Source: Halobacteroides halobius DSM 5150 (GTDB lineage Bacteria > Bacillota > Halanaerobiia > Halobacteroidales > Halobacteroidaceae). From it: a DNA stretch of 64,000 nt. The translations under genes were made by a program, and so were the position numbers. The stretch covers positions 2,585,256 through 2,649,255 of the forward strand of contig NC_019978.1 in the NCBI RefSeq assembly GCF_000328625.1, read 5' to 3'. Below are positions 27,490 to 37,631 of the stretch, piece by piece; position 1 is the stretch's first letter; every line of letters begins with the position of its first letter. A model generated the notes under the pieces. It searched no databases. It saw only the letters and a program-made list of their open reading frames with translations, and was not told the DNA's origin.

Positions 27490-28224
27490 TCACTTAGTTT
27501 CTACTCTAATTCCTTCTTTTTCAAATAACCCCTTGATTTGTCGTAATTTTCTCTTACTAGGTGGTTCAACATCCTCTAATTCATATTCCAGGTCTAATTC
27601 TTTCCATTTATGCACACCTAACTGATGATAGGGCAGTAATTGTACCTTTTCTAATTGCTCTAATCCAGTCAGTTTATTAACTAAAGCTTTAATATCCTCT
27701 AAATTATCAGTTAGCCCTGGTACAACAACATAACGTACCCAAAATGGTTTCTTTTTTTCTTCTAAAAAATTGACTAAATCTAAAGTTCGTTGATTATCCA
27801 CGCCAGTTAATTCTTGGTGCTTATCTTTATTAATTTGCTTAATATCCAATAAAACTAGGTCAAGATAAGGCATTAATTTAGCAAAATCACTTATCTGTAC
27901 ATAACCAGAAGTATCAAGAGCATTATGAATACCTTCTTCTTTACTTCTACGTAGCAATTCTAAAACAAAATCTAGCTGTAAAGTAGGCTCTCCACCTGAA
28001 ACAGTAAGTCCACCTTCACCACGATTTATATATGGTTTACATTTAATAACTTTATCTATTAAATCTTCAACACTCATTTCCTGACCTTCACTCAAATCCC
28101 AAGTATCAGGGTTATGACAGTACTTACAGCGTAGTGGACAACCTTGGGTAAAAATCACATAACGAATCCCAGGTCCATCTTGCGTACCAAAGCTTTCTAC
28201 AGAATGAATATAACCTGTTGTCAT
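27490..28224 (-). CDS. pflA: pyruvate formate-lyase activating enzyme (radical SAM)
   Basis: 244 aa. Installs the glycyl radical on PflB by reductive cleavage of SAM. The N-terminal GYIHSVESFGTQDGPGIRYV and the cluster motif CPLRCKYCHNPD (CxxxCxxC) are diagnostic, and GGLTVSGGEP follows. It lies 230 bases after pflB with a terminator in between, so expression may rest on read-through or on its own promoter. Confidence 0.97.
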   Translation of the reverse strand: MTTGYIHSVESFGTQDGPGIRYVIFTQGCPLRCKYCHNPDTWDLSEGQEMSVEDLIDKVIKCKPYINRGEGGLTVSGGEPTLQLDFVLELLRRSKEEGIHNALDTSGYVQISDFAKLMPYLDLVLLDIKQINKDKHQELTGVDNQRTLDLVNFLEEKKKPFWVRYVVVPGLTDNLEDIKALVNKLTGLEQLEKVQLLPYHQLGVHKWKELDLEYELEDVEPPSKRKLRQIKGLFEKEGIRVETK

Positions 28225-28295
28225 TTATTTAACCTCCTTAGATTATTGTTACCAACTAAATATTTTTAATAAAGTAATATTGATATAAACAAAAC

Positions 28296-28320
28296 AACCA
28301 GAGGAATTAGTCCTCTGGTT
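28296..28320 (-). terminator. terminator in the pflB-pflA gap
   Basis: AACCAGAGGA and TCCTCTGGTT form a 10-bp stem, followed on the minus strand by TTGTTTTGTTT. It would partly terminate pflB transcription before pflA. Confidence 0.75.
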
Positions 28321-28337
28321 GAATTATTTAATATAAC

Positions 28338-28376
28338 AAGTTACATATTCTTATGGAAGGTTCTAGCTATAACTTC
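28338..28376 (-). repeat. 39-bp duplicated copy of the pflB 3' end
   Basis: Bases 28338-28376 are identical to 28451-28489, which hold the last codons and stop of pflB. The copy would encode [15 protein letters not shown] but has no reading frame in front of it. Similarity continues for some 15 bases upstream with gaps (CAGAACAG shared). This is either a local duplication or the tail of a lost second pfl or grcA-like gene. Confidence 0.8.
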
Positions 28377-28453
28377 ACTTTCTGTTCTGAAATTCAAGAA
28401 CAGACGTGGCTAACCTTTTAATCTTTAGTGTAACTAATTCGACTTTCGCTAAG

Positions 28454-30676
28454 TTACATATTCTTATGGAAGGTTCTAGCTATAACTTCCTGCTGCTGTT
28501 CTGGCGTTAATCGAATAAAGTTAACAGCATAACCAGAAACTCTAATTGTTAATTGTGGATATTTCTCTGGATGCTCAACAGCGTCTTCTAATGTCTCTCT
28601 TTGGAATACATTAACATTTAAGTGATGTGCTCCCTGAGCAAAATAACCATCTAAAATAGAAGTCATATTATTAACTTGCTTAGATTCATCTGCACCTAAT
28701 GCTTTAGGAACAATAGAGAAAGTATTAGAGATACCATCCTGGCAATAATCATAAGGTAGTTTAGCTACAGAATTTAATGAAGCTATAGCACCTGAATTAT
28801 CACGCCCATGCATTGGATTAGCACCAGGAGCAAATGGTTCACCAGCTTTTCTTCCATCTGGAGTAGCACCAGTCTTTTTACCATATACAACATTAGAAGT
28901 AATTGTTAGAATAGACATTGAGTGTTTAGCATCTCTATATAAATCGTGTTCCTTTAATTTAGTCATAAACCTTTTTACTACATCAACTGCTAATTCATCA
29001 ACTCTATCATCATCATTTCCGTATTTAGGAAAATCTCCTTCGATTTCAAAATCCACTATAATTCCATCATCATTCTTAATTGGTTTAACAGTTGCATATT
29101 TAATAGCACTTAAAGAGTCAGCAATAATTGATAATCCTGCTACCCCAAAGCCCATAATTCTATCTACATCTGTATCATGAAGGGCCATCTGTACCCGCTC
29201 ATAAGCATACTTATCATGCATATAGTGAATAATATTTAAAGCATCCACATACTTTTCTACTAACCAATCTAAGAACATATCAAATTTATTCATTACTTCT
29301 TCAAACTCTAATACGTCTTTTTCATAAGGAGCAAACTCTGGGCCAACCTGCACACCAGTTTTTTCATCTCGTCCACCATTTAAAGAATAAAGTAAAGTCT
29401 TTGGAAGGTTACATCTAGCTCCAAAATACTGCATTTCTTTACCAGTTTTCATAGCAGATACACAGCAAGCAATTGAGTAATCATCACCAAAGTTCTCCCG
29501 CATTAAATCATCATTTTCATACTGAATAGAACTTGTATCTTTAGAAACCTTAGTACAGAAGTTTTTAAAGCCTTCTGGTAGATTTTCAGACCATAAAACA
29601 GTTAGGTTAGGTTCTGGAGCTGGTCCTAAATTATATAACGTATTTAAGATTCTAAAGCTTGTCTTAGATACTAAGGGTCTTCCATCAATTCCCATGCCAC
29701 CAACTACAATAGTAATCCATAGTGGATCACCACTAAATAGTTCATTATACGCAGGAGTTCTTAATTGTCGCGCCATTCTTAACTTAATTACAAAATCATC
29801 AATTAACTCTTGTGCTTCTTCTTCTGTTAATTTACCTGCTTTAATATCTTGTTCAATATAAATATCAAAGAATTCAGCTACCCGACCAAAAGACATTGCT
29901 GCTCCATTATTCTCTTGAATAGAAGCTAAATATCCCATATAAGTCCACTGGATAGCTTCCTGAGCATTTTGGGCTGGACGGGATAGATCTAAATTATAAG
30001 TTGCACCTAACTCTTTTAGCTTCTTTAAAGCTTTAATCTGTTCACTTACTTCCTCACGTAATCGAATATGATCTTCTGTCATTCGTGTAGGTAAATGAGT
30101 AACATCCTGCTTCTTATCTTCAATTAAACGATCAATACCATATAAAGCAATCCGACGATAATCACCAATAATTCTACCTCGCCCATAAGCATCAGGTAAC
30201 CCAGTAATTACGCCAGAACGACGAATCTCTCTTAATTCTGGTGTGTAAGCATCATAAACACCATCATTATGAGTCTTTCTATACTTAGTAAAAATTTCAT
30301 CAATTTCTTCATCAACTTCATATCCATATGCTTCAGCAGCTTGACGAGCCATTCTAATACCACCATAAGTGTTTAATGTTCTCTTTAATGGCTCATCTGA
30401 TTGTAATCCAACAACTTTTTCTAAACTTTTATCAATATATCCAGCATCATAAGCATCTATATCAGAAACAGTTTCAGTATCTACATCTAATACACCATCA
30501 TTCTCAATCTCTTCCCATAATAACTCACTACATTCATTCCATAACTTCTCAGTTCTATTAGTTGGCCCTGCTAAGAAAGAATCATCTCCTCGATAAGGAG
30601 TATAATTTTGTTGCACAAAATCCCTTACCTCAATCTCCTCTTCCCATTTACCAGATTTAAATTTCTGTTTAGCCAT
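28454..30676 (-). CDS. pflB: pyruvate formate-lyase (glycyl radical enzyme)
   Basis: Converts pyruvate and CoA to acetyl-CoA and formate. 740 aa. The adjacent active-site cysteines in [21 protein letters not shown] identify a true PFL rather than a diol dehydratase. The glycyl radical loop RVSGYAVNF lies about 20 residues before the C-terminus. A ZTP riboswitch with a terminator precedes it, so expression is expected when ZMP/ZTP accumulates, i.e. when 10-formyl-THF runs short. Its product formate can feed formyl-THF synthesis for PurN and PurH. Confidence 0.98.
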   Translation of the reverse strand: MAKQKFKSGKWEEEIEVRDFVQQNYTPYRGDDSFLAGPTNRTEKLWNECSELLWEEIENDGVLDVDTETVSDIDAYDAGYIDKSLEKVVGLQSDEPLKRTLNTYGGIRMARQAAEAYGYEVDEEIDEIFTKYRKTHNDGVYDAYTPELREIRRSGVITGLPDAYGRGRIIGDYRRIALYGIDRLIEDKKQDVTHLPTRMTEDHIRLREEVSEQIKALKKLKELGATYNLDLSRPAQNAQEAIQWTYMGYLASIQENNGAAMSFGRVAEFFDIYIEQDIKAGKLTEEEAQELIDDFVIKLRMARQLRTPAYNELFSGDPLWITIVVGGMGIDGRPLVSKTSFRILNTLYNLGPAPEPNLTVLWSENLPEGFKNFCTKVSKDTSSIQYENDDLMRENFGDDYSIACCVSAMKTGKEMQYFGARCNLPKTLLYSLNGGRDEKTGVQVGPEFAPYEKDVLEFEEVMNKFDMFLDWLVEKYVDALNIIHYMHDKYAYERVQMALHDTDVDRIMGFGVAGLSIIADSLSAIKYATVKPIKNDDGIIVDFEIEGDFPKYGNDDDRVDELAVDVVKRFMTKLKEHDLYRDAKHSMSILTITSNVVYGKKTGATPDGRKAGEPFAPGANPMHGRDNSGAIASLNSVAKLPYDYCQDGISNTFSIVPKALGADESKQVNNMTSILDGYFAQGAHHLNVNVFQRETLEDAVEHPEKYPQLTIRVSGYAVNFIRLTPEQQQEVIARTFHKNM

Positions 30677-30862
30677 TTTAGCCCCTCCTTATTAAAGTTA
30701 AAATATATCTTATAGGCTTTTTAATTGAAATTAATAATCTTTCTTATTTCTTTATCGTGTAATTAATGATACCACACTAACTTATTTTAAGTCAATCAAA
30801 TCAGCCGCTTATTGAAAACATAAAATTTTCATACTATTAGAAATAGTACTGCAAAAAATAAA

Positions 30863-30896
30863 CCCGCCTGGATGATAGTACTATCATCCAGGCGGG
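30863..30896 (-). terminator. terminator / expression platform of the ZTP riboswitch
   Basis: A perfect 34-base palindrome (CCCGCCTGGATGATAG, loop, complement) followed on the minus strand by TTTATTTTTT. Its 5' arm contains the conserved CCGCCTGG of the ZTP aptamer, so ligand binding and termination are mutually exclusive. Confidence 0.92.
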
Positions 30897-30963
30897 CGAT
30901 TTATTATTAGGATTATACTTCCCCATGGTTAATTCCATGTTTGTCCGCCAGTCGTATAATCCT
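30880..30963 (-). promoter_or_regulatory. ZTP (pfl motif) riboswitch before pflB
   Basis: Minus strand: GATTATACGACTGGCGGACA, hairpin CATGGAATTAACCATG, then GGGGAAGTATAATC closing P1, a linker, and CCGCCTGG. These are the conserved blocks of the ZTP riboswitch originally called the pfl motif. Known role: ZMP/ZTP turns on one-carbon and purine genes. Between it and the pflB start (30677-30860) is AT-rich leader with the usual ribosome site and nothing else I can name. Confidence 0.93.
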
Positions 30964-31021
30964 TTCTATTTTATTTTGTATCTTAATCTTAACAAATAAC
31001 AAAGAAAGTGTCAATCAATTT

Positions 31022-32323
<1,302 letters not shown>

Positions 32324-32353
32324 TTAAATCAATTTACAATTAAAAATTATTAA

Positions 32354-33649
32354 TTACTCCAACCCAAGTCTTTGGTAAATAGTATCTATATGTCGTAGAT
32401 GGTAAGCATAATCAAAAATTTCTTCTACTTCTTCTACTGCTAAATGCTCTCTTAAATCACCATCTGCTAATAATAATTCCTTAAAACTTTTCTTGCCCTG
32501 CCAAGCCTGAAGAGCATTCCGTTGTACAATCTCATAGGCATCATCCCGTAATAATCCCTTATCAACTAAAGTTAGCATTACCTTTTGAGAGAAGATAAGT
32601 CCGTTAGTCTCTTCTAAATTAGCCTTCATATTATCTTCATGTACTCCTAAATTCTCTACTACATCAACAAATTTAGTCAACATATAATCAACTAAAATAC
32701 TACTATCTGGTAAAACAACTCGTTCAGGAGAAGAATGGGTTAAATCTCGCTCATGCCATAGATTAACATTATCAAATCCAGTATTAGCATTAGATTTTAC
32801 AACCCGTGATAGACCTGAAATCCGTTCACATACAATTGGGTTCTTTTTATGGGGCATAGCTGAAGAACCTTTCTGCCCTTTTTTAAATGATTCCTCAACT
32901 TCTAAAATATCAGTTCGCTGTAAATTTCGAATCTCAGTAGCGAATTTATCTAAAGAACTAGCTATTACTGCTAAAATAGATAAATATTCAGCATGACGAT
33001 CTCGCTGTAAAATTTGAGAAGAAATAGCAGCTGGCTTAAGATCCAACTTTTGACAAGCTAACTCTTCAACCTGAGGAGTAATATTAGCAAAGGTTCCAAC
33101 AGCACCAGAAATCTTACCAACACTAATTCTATCTAACACGCCTTCTATTCTCTCAATCTGTCGCTTAATCTCCGAATACCAATTAGCTAATTTTAAACCT
33201 AAAGTAACTGGCTCAGCATGCACACCATGTGTCCTACCAATCATGACTTGCATTTTATATTCTTTAGCCTTACTTGCTAGCACTTCTTTTAAGTCCTTTA
33301 AGTCCGCTAAAATTAATTCAGCTGCTTCCTTAAGCTGTAAAGCACGAGCTGTATCCTTAATATCTGAGGAAGTTAATCCTTTATGAATATATTTTGACTC
33401 TTGACCTACATTCTCTGCTACTGCCTGTAAAAAGGCTAAAATATCATGTCGCGTCTCTGCTTCTATCTCTTTAATTCTAGCTACTGTAAAATCTGCTTTA
33501 TCTTTAATTTCTGCAACTACCTGTTGTGGTATCTCACCAGTTTCAGCCATAGCTTCACAAACTGCTAATTCAATATCCAACCATTTATTAAACTTACTCT
33601 CTTGACTCCAAATTTGCTTCATCTGAGGTAATGTATAACGTCCAATCAT
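32354..33649 (-). CDS. purB: adenylosuccinate lyase, second copy
   Basis: 431 aa, the usual Firmicute PurB length and sequence: MIGRYTLPQMKQIWS, ETRHDILAFLQ, GLTSSDIKDTARALQ, MIGRTHGVHAEP and GSSAMPHKKNP. It is followed by purA, so it is well placed for the adenylosuccinate-to-AMP step. It is clearly distinct from the 466-aa copy at 21352, so one of the two has probably specialised or was acquired. Confidence 0.93.
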   Translation of the reverse strand: MIGRYTLPQMKQIWSQESKFNKWLDIELAVCEAMAETGEIPQQVVAEIKDKADFTVARIKEIEAETRHDILAFLQAVAENVGQESKYIHKGLTSSDIKDTARALQLKEAAELILADLKDLKEVLASKAKEYKMQVMIGRTHGVHAEPVTLGLKLANWYSEIKRQIERIEGVLDRISVGKISGAVGTFANITPQVEELACQKLDLKPAAISSQILQRDRHAEYLSILAVIASSLDKFATEIRNLQRTDILEVEESFKKGQKGSSAMPHKKNPIVCERISGLSRVVKSNANTGFDNVNLWHERDLTHSSPERVVLPDSSILVDYMLTKFVDVVENLGVHEDNMKANLEETNGLIFSQKVMLTLVDKGLLRDDAYEIVQRNALQAWQGKKSFKELLLADGDLREHLAVEEVEEIFDYAYHLRHIDTIYQRLGLE

Positions 33650-33732
33650 CTATTAATCCTCCCACGAAAGAATTATATTTACTATCAACATTAACATAAT
33701 AGCAAAATAATAATTTATTGTCAATATAAAGT

Positions 33733-33766
33733 CGAATTTTAAATAAGTTATAAAAATAAATATTCG
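33733..33766. promoter_or_regulatory. paired PurR-type boxes before purB2-purA
   Basis: CGAA at 33733-33736 and TTCG at 33763-33766, again exactly 26 bases apart in AT-rich context, about 85 bases upstream of the purB2 start. This matches the spacing before purB1 and of Bacillus PurBox pairs. The remaining 33767-33915 is AT-rich; it also holds TACGAAATGTTCGTA (33813-33827), an imperfect palindrome of unknown meaning. Confidence 0.6.
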
Positions 33767-33923
33767 TTTACTTTAGCACTTTAAAATAAAAAAGTAAACC
33801 CATAGTATTATTTACGAAATGTTCGTATTTAATCCAACTGGAAAGCAATATAAAGTACTTAAGAATTATTATTTCGTAATTCTCTAGGATAAATTCGGAA
33901 TTAGAACTAATTATCTATAAAAA

Positions 33924-33950
33924 AAGAGCCCCTAATTGTATAAGGGCTCA
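33924..33950 (-). terminator. terminator of the agr-like operon
   Basis: Minus strand: GAGCCCTTA, loop, TAGGGGCTC followed by TTTTTTTA, 23 bases past the autoinducer-peptide stop. Confidence 0.88.
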
Positions 33951-33972
33951 TAAAACAAATCTTTAGTTTAGA

Positions 33973-34095
33973 TTATTCTTTTTCTTTTAAAGCCTTAGGT
34001 ACTTCTGGTTGGTAACTAAGAGTTATGCTTGTAGAAGAAACATTAGCTTTAGCTACTATCTTAATTATCTTCTTTACAGCCTGTTTTGCTTTCAT
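33973..34095 (-). CDS. cyclic lactone autoinducer (AgrD-like) precursor peptide
   Basis: A 40-aa gene. An amphipathic N-terminal helix (MKAKQAVKKIIKIVAKA) is followed by a core NVSSTSITLS and the conserved charged tail YQPEVPKALKEKE, which AgrB-type proteases recognise. Where thiolactone precursors have Cys five residues before QP, this one has Ser23, so a Ser lactone ring (as in enterococcal GBAP) is expected. The ribosome site GGGGAGGTGA overlaps the agrB stop codon; the start is 4 bases later, so the two are translationally linked. Confidence 0.85.
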   Translation of the reverse strand: MKAKQAVKKIIKIVAKANVSSTSITLSYQPEVPKALKEKE

Positions 34096-34099
34096 TATT

Positions 34100-34741
34100 T
34101 CACCTCCCCTCAATTGCTTGCTCTACTGTAATATAATCTCTATTATATAATCTATAAGATAGAGGGGTTAGACTAAATAATTGCCATATAACCCCCAATA
34201 AGCCAGCTACTACAAATTGATTAGCAACTCCTAGTTTATAACAACTAAAATAAATTAAGTGAACAATAAAAAAAGAAATAAAAGAATAAATTTTATATCT
34301 AGATGCCTTACTTTTAGAATTAATTGGTTTCTCTTTAACAATAGCCGGAGCATAAATATCAATAATTACAGATCCAATTAATAAAGTTCCAAATAATAAA
34401 ATAATTATTTTTCCTTTCAAATAAAAAGTTGAATATTTAGCTGCTAAACCAAACAAATTAAACATAATTGTTCCTGAGGTAACACATTGTATAAGAGAAG
34501 AAGCATGAACTCCACCAGAAAAAATCTTAATTACCCCAGCTGTGACTGCTGCAATTAAAGCTAAATAGCCCACTCCTAATAGTGAACCAAATAATAAAAT
34601 TAATGAATAACCTATTACAGTTACTAATATAATTTTAGTTCCAAAAACTAATATTTCTTTTTCTTCAGGTGAAGATTCTTGATAATAAGTATCTATTATT
34701 TTGTTACTAATTAAATCAAATTTATCTTGTTGCTGCACCAT
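34100..34741 (-). CDS. agrB: AgrB-like membrane endopeptidase
   Basis: 213 aa from ATG 34741 (AAGGAGG upstream; the TTG at 34759 overlaps the ribosome site). AgrB cleaves the AgrD tail and helps cyclise the signal. The catalytic pair is His79 and Cys86 within GGVHASSLIQC, with the same 7-residue spacing as S. aureus AgrB. About four to five membrane segments follow. It sits between the kinase fragment and the autoinducer peptide gene. Nothing suggests it is damaged. Confidence 0.92.
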   Translation of the reverse strand: MVQQQDKFDLISNKIIDTYYQESSPEEKEILVFGTKIILVTVIGYSLILLFGSLLGVGYLALIAAVTAGVIKIFSGGVHASSLIQCVTSGTIMFNLFGLAAKYSTFYLKGKIIILLFGTLLIGSVIIDIYAPAIVKEKPINSKSKASRYKIYSFISFFIVHLIYFSCYKLGVANQFVVAGLLGVIWQLFSLTPLSYRLYNRDYITVEQAIEGR

Positions 34742-34760
34742 TCTAACCTCCTTACCCAAA

Positions 34761-35322
34761 TTATTTCAAACTGAAATAACATTTAAACTCTGTACCATAG
34801 TCTTTATCACTTTTAACTTCTATTTCACCATGACCTTGTTCTACTAATGAATTAACAATATATAAACCATAACCTCGTTCTCGACCTTTACTAGAGACTC
34901 CAGCCTTAAAAAGATCATCTAACAACTTTGGCTCAATATAAGAACCAGTATTATAAATTGATAATATATACCTCTCATCTTCTTTTATCCCCTCAACCCT
35001 AATTTGCTCTGTACCTTCATTATTTACTTCTATAGCGTCAACGGCATTATCAACTAAATTAGAAACTATCCTAAAGATTTTGTTTAATGATAATTTAATT
35101 TCCTCTATTCCTGGATCAATCTGATATATCAACTCTATCCCCAATTGCTTAGCTTCTATCTTTTTAGGAATTAGAATAGAATCTAAAATTGAATCAGAAG
35201 TTTGAAGTTGCTTTAAGTTAATCTGTTTTAAATCTTTAGTTACTGACATAATATAATCAAATATTTCCTTCTTTTTACCTAATTGTACCATACCATAAAT
35301 AGTTTGTAAATGATTAGAGAAA
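34761..35322 (-). pseudogene. 3' half of an interrupted Spo0B-type histidine kinase
   Basis: From the insertion site (35322) the frame reads FSNHLQTIYGMVQLG, the second part of the H-box and the Spo0B-like dimerisation helix. A complete ATPase domain follows: NLVDNAVDAIE (N-box), IYNTGSYIEPKLLDDLF (G1-like) and GRERGYGLYIVNSLVEQGHG (G2). Internal ATG 35291 could give a 176-aa orphan ATPase fragment, but the phosphate-accepting histidine region is split from it. It is 20 bases upstream of the agrB ATG. Confidence 0.88.
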
Positions 35323-35367
35323 ATAGAGTTTCCCCAAAATTATAATACCAGCAAGCCAACATTGCTA

Positions 35368-36636
35368 TTATAGCAATAGTTTAGACAACATTAATTGTTG
35401 TGATTGTTGGTATTTGATATTTTTATTAATAAAACTTTGGATACCTGTTCGGGTTTTCTTGAAAATATTATAAATTCCAGTAGCTATTGCATAATAATCA
35501 AATTCGGGGATATCATAAATTCTTTCAGATAATTTAGTTATCCACATATTTAATTTAGTTTTATTTCGCTTTTCTGACAGCATAGCAATAAAACCAATTA
35601 AAATACTAAGTAGCAAATCCATAGTTCTAATACTATTTAAAGATCTGACTCTAATATTTTCTAAATTGAATTGTTGTTTTTTAAATCGAAAGTATTCTTC
35701 TACTTTCCATCTTTTTAAGTATGCTTCAAATATAGTTTTAGTAAGTTTTTTTGATTCAGGAGCTAAATTACTAATTAATATCATAGGGGTTAGCCCAAGC
35801 CCTTTTACTATAACCATAGTTAAATCTTTATCTGGCATAGCAGGAAGTTTTATTTCAGCATAACTATACTTTGCTTTTTGGGGATTATTGTTTTTATCTT
35901 TAAAATTAGCAACATATTTACCTTTGTAAAACTTTGCTACATCTAATATATTCATTGTTTGCCCTTTATAAATAACATTTCTAGTTTTTTTAGCTCTAAT
36001 AACAAAATTACATTCATCATTGTTTTTTGTAAAATATTTATAAAAACGATTATTATCGTACCAACGATCTAAGGCATAAATACCTTGATTCCCAAAGTGT
36101 GATTTAACAAAATCAAGACCTTTGATAGTCTCTATATTCTGACTTTTGAATCCTTTTTCTTTAGTAGAATAAACCCGAGAATATACAGAAAGCGGCATCT
36201 CATGTTCTTCTGTTAATGCTGCAATTTCAAAAGTATCATAACCATCGTTAATTTTCCCAGTGCTTCCATCACGAACTTGGTCTAATGCTTCTAATTTTTT
36301 GCTTGCAGGTTTAACTATATCAGATTTATCACAACAAAAAATTGTGTTTTCGTTAATGCATGTTTTAACTGAATTAATATAATTATTCATAACTGTTGAT
36401 CTTTGATCAAAATTTTTACAATTGCGAGATAAACGATCAATTACTTTTTTTAATGTTATATCTTCTTTTAAAGCTCTAGAAATTTCACTTAATAATATAG
36501 ATTGACTTTCTAATAGACCATATAATATTTGAAAAATGAATTTAGATTTTGGTTTTGATAAATTTTTAGTGATTTTATCTGAAAAAGTTGATAATTTTCG
36601 TTTCAATTGATAGATAAGTTTGGTATAATTAATCAT
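35368..36636 (-). CDS. IS4-family DDE transposase
   Basis: 422 aa, full length. FCCDKSDIVKPASKKLE carries the first catalytic Asp, YALDRWYDNNRFYKYF the second, and VEEYFRFKKQQFNLENIRVRS the C-terminal (YREK-like) region with the catalytic Glu. It closes about 45 bases inside the left repeat. ATG 36636 is preceded by AGGAGG, which lies in a hairpin (36637-36705). Catalyses cut-and-paste transposition of the host element. Confidence 0.92.
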   Translation of the reverse strand: MINYTKLIYQLKRKLSTFSDKITKNLSKPKSKFIFQILYGLLESQSILLSEISRALKEDITLKKVIDRLSRNCKNFDQRSTVMNNYINSVKTCINENTIFCCDKSDIVKPASKKLEALDQVRDGSTGKINDGYDTFEIAALTEEHEMPLSVYSRVYSTKEKGFKSQNIETIKGLDFVKSHFGNQGIYALDRWYDNNRFYKYFTKNNDECNFVIRAKKTRNVIYKGQTMNILDVAKFYKGKYVANFKDKNNNPQKAKYSYAEIKLPAMPDKDLTMVIVKGLGLTPMILISNLAPESKKLTKTIFEAYLKRWKVEEYFRFKKQQFNLENIRVRSLNSIRTMDLLLSILIGFIAMLSEKRNKTKLNMWITKLSERIYDIPEFDYYAIATGIYNIFKKTRTGIQSFINKNIKYQQSQQLMLSKLLL

Positions 36637-36705
36637 GGTGAAATGACCTCCTATTTGGTTTTGGTTGCCAAACTAATTATACCAAATTTAGGAGTTCATT
36701 TCACC
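36637..36705 (-). promoter_or_regulatory. hairpin masking the transposase ribosome site
   Basis: GGTGAAATGACCTCCTA TTTGGT (36637-36659) and its partner (36681-36705) pair over about 23 bases with minor bulges; the paired segment includes the AGGAGG of the transposase. Read-through RNA from the kinase promoter would fold and hide the site, as in the anti-read-through hairpins of IS10 and IS50. Confidence 0.7.
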
Positions 36706-36811
36706 TTTTTTTATTTTAGAGCAGTTACTATCTGTTTTACCAAAAGTTATCCACAATTTTATTATCAATAAGTTCTAATTTATTATTTTTGAAAAAATGG
36801 GGAAACTCTAC

Positions 36812-37113
36812 TTAGAGAAATCATGTTTTTGCTCTCTCAATTTTCTAATCAACTTTCTCTTTTCTGATAATTTTATTTGTTGAATTTTATACTCCATTTC
36901 TCGATTAACCATTTTAAATAACTCTTTAATTAAAACAATAGATATAAGAGATAAAATAATTGCAGTAAATAAAATAATTTCTAATAAAGTATTGTTAGAA
37001 ACAATATTAAAAACGTTTATATCTCTCCAAGTAGCAACTAGTAGTAATAAAAATGATTGGCTTATAAGAATAATAATTACATAATATAGCTTGGATTTAT
37101 TATTATTTTTCAT
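36812..37113 (-). pseudogene. 5' half of the interrupted histidine kinase
   Basis: About 100 residues: MKNNNKSK, two membrane helices (about 8-27 and 42-64), a basic/acidic helix and KLREQKHDFS, the first part of the Spo0B-type H-box with the likely phosphorylated His. The frame runs into the IS end and stops at a TAG at 36808-36810. Rejoining it across one target duplication to the fragment at 34761-35322 gives an uninterrupted kinase of roughly 280 aa, so the split is due to the insertion alone. Confidence 0.88.
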
Positions 37114-37118
37114 AATAA

Positions 37119-37592
37119 CTATATCCTTTCTGACAAGTTAAAAATATTAAAGTCCCAATAATAAATAACTATAGCAGTTAACCACAGGGGGAGATTGACA
37201 AGATGAGCAATGAGTAAATATTGAATTAAACCACCTTGCATAATTTGTTTTACACTTATTTGTAGGTAATTAACAACAAACGGGAGCACTAGGGAGTTTC
37301 CTATCATTAATAGACTGAAACCAGATACTGAAGAAATAATTGCTACCTTCCAGTCTACTTTAATAATTAATTTAAATATTACAATAAGCAGTAAAATTAA
37401 AATAAAAGTATGTAGCCCATACATATTGAATAGATTTCTTAGACTGAATAAACTAATCATATAGATTAGTGTGATTTTAATATTATCCCATAAACTAGTC
37501 TTAATATTATATAAACCTAAACAAACATAAATTAATAAAAAACTTTGTGGTAAACTTGCAAATAAGATTTGTCCTAAAGATAGTTTCATCAT
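37119..37592 (-). CDS. five-helix membrane protein, sensor input part of an agr-like system
   Basis: 157 aa, almost entirely membrane: helices near residues 5-25, 35-50, 58-80, 86-110 and 130-148. This is the topology of the N-terminal input half of AgrC-like kinases, but here it is a separate gene ending 5 bases before the kinase start. ATG 37592 has GGAGGG upstream. Role as ligand-sensing partner of the kinase is inferred from position; no other family recognised. Confidence 0.6.
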   Translation of the reverse strand: MMKLSLGQILFASLPQSFLLIYVCLGLYNIKTSLWDNIKITLIYMISLFSLRNLFNMYGLHTFILILLLIVIFKLIIKVDWKVAIISSVSGFSLLMIGNSLVLPFVVNYLQISVKQIMQGGLIQYLLIAHLVNLPLWLTAIVIYYWDFNIFNLSERI

Positions 37593-37631
37593 ATCCCTCC
37601 AAAGATCAATAAAATATTAATTATTATCTTT

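Larger units (their letters stand above)
35323..36811 (-). mobile_element. IS4-like insertion sequence, 1489 bp, 9-bp target duplication
   Basis: Terminal inverted repeats ATAGAGTTTCCCCA (35323-35336) and TGGGGAAACTCTAC (36798-36811) differ only at the outermost base. The target duplication TTAGAGAAA occurs at 35314-35322 and 36812-36820. It encodes one transposase on the minus strand, in the same direction as the host kinase. Ends and duplication are intact, suggesting a recent insertion. Confidence 0.93.

Noticed and set aside
30677..30860. Rex operator before pflB
   Set aside because: No TTGTGAA/TTCACAA-type palindrome found in this leader despite rex being in the window.
33813..33827. 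TACGAAATGTTCGTA palindrome as a LexA site
   Set aside because: The arms do not match GAAC-N4-GTTC of Firmicute LexA, and there is no SOS gene beside it.
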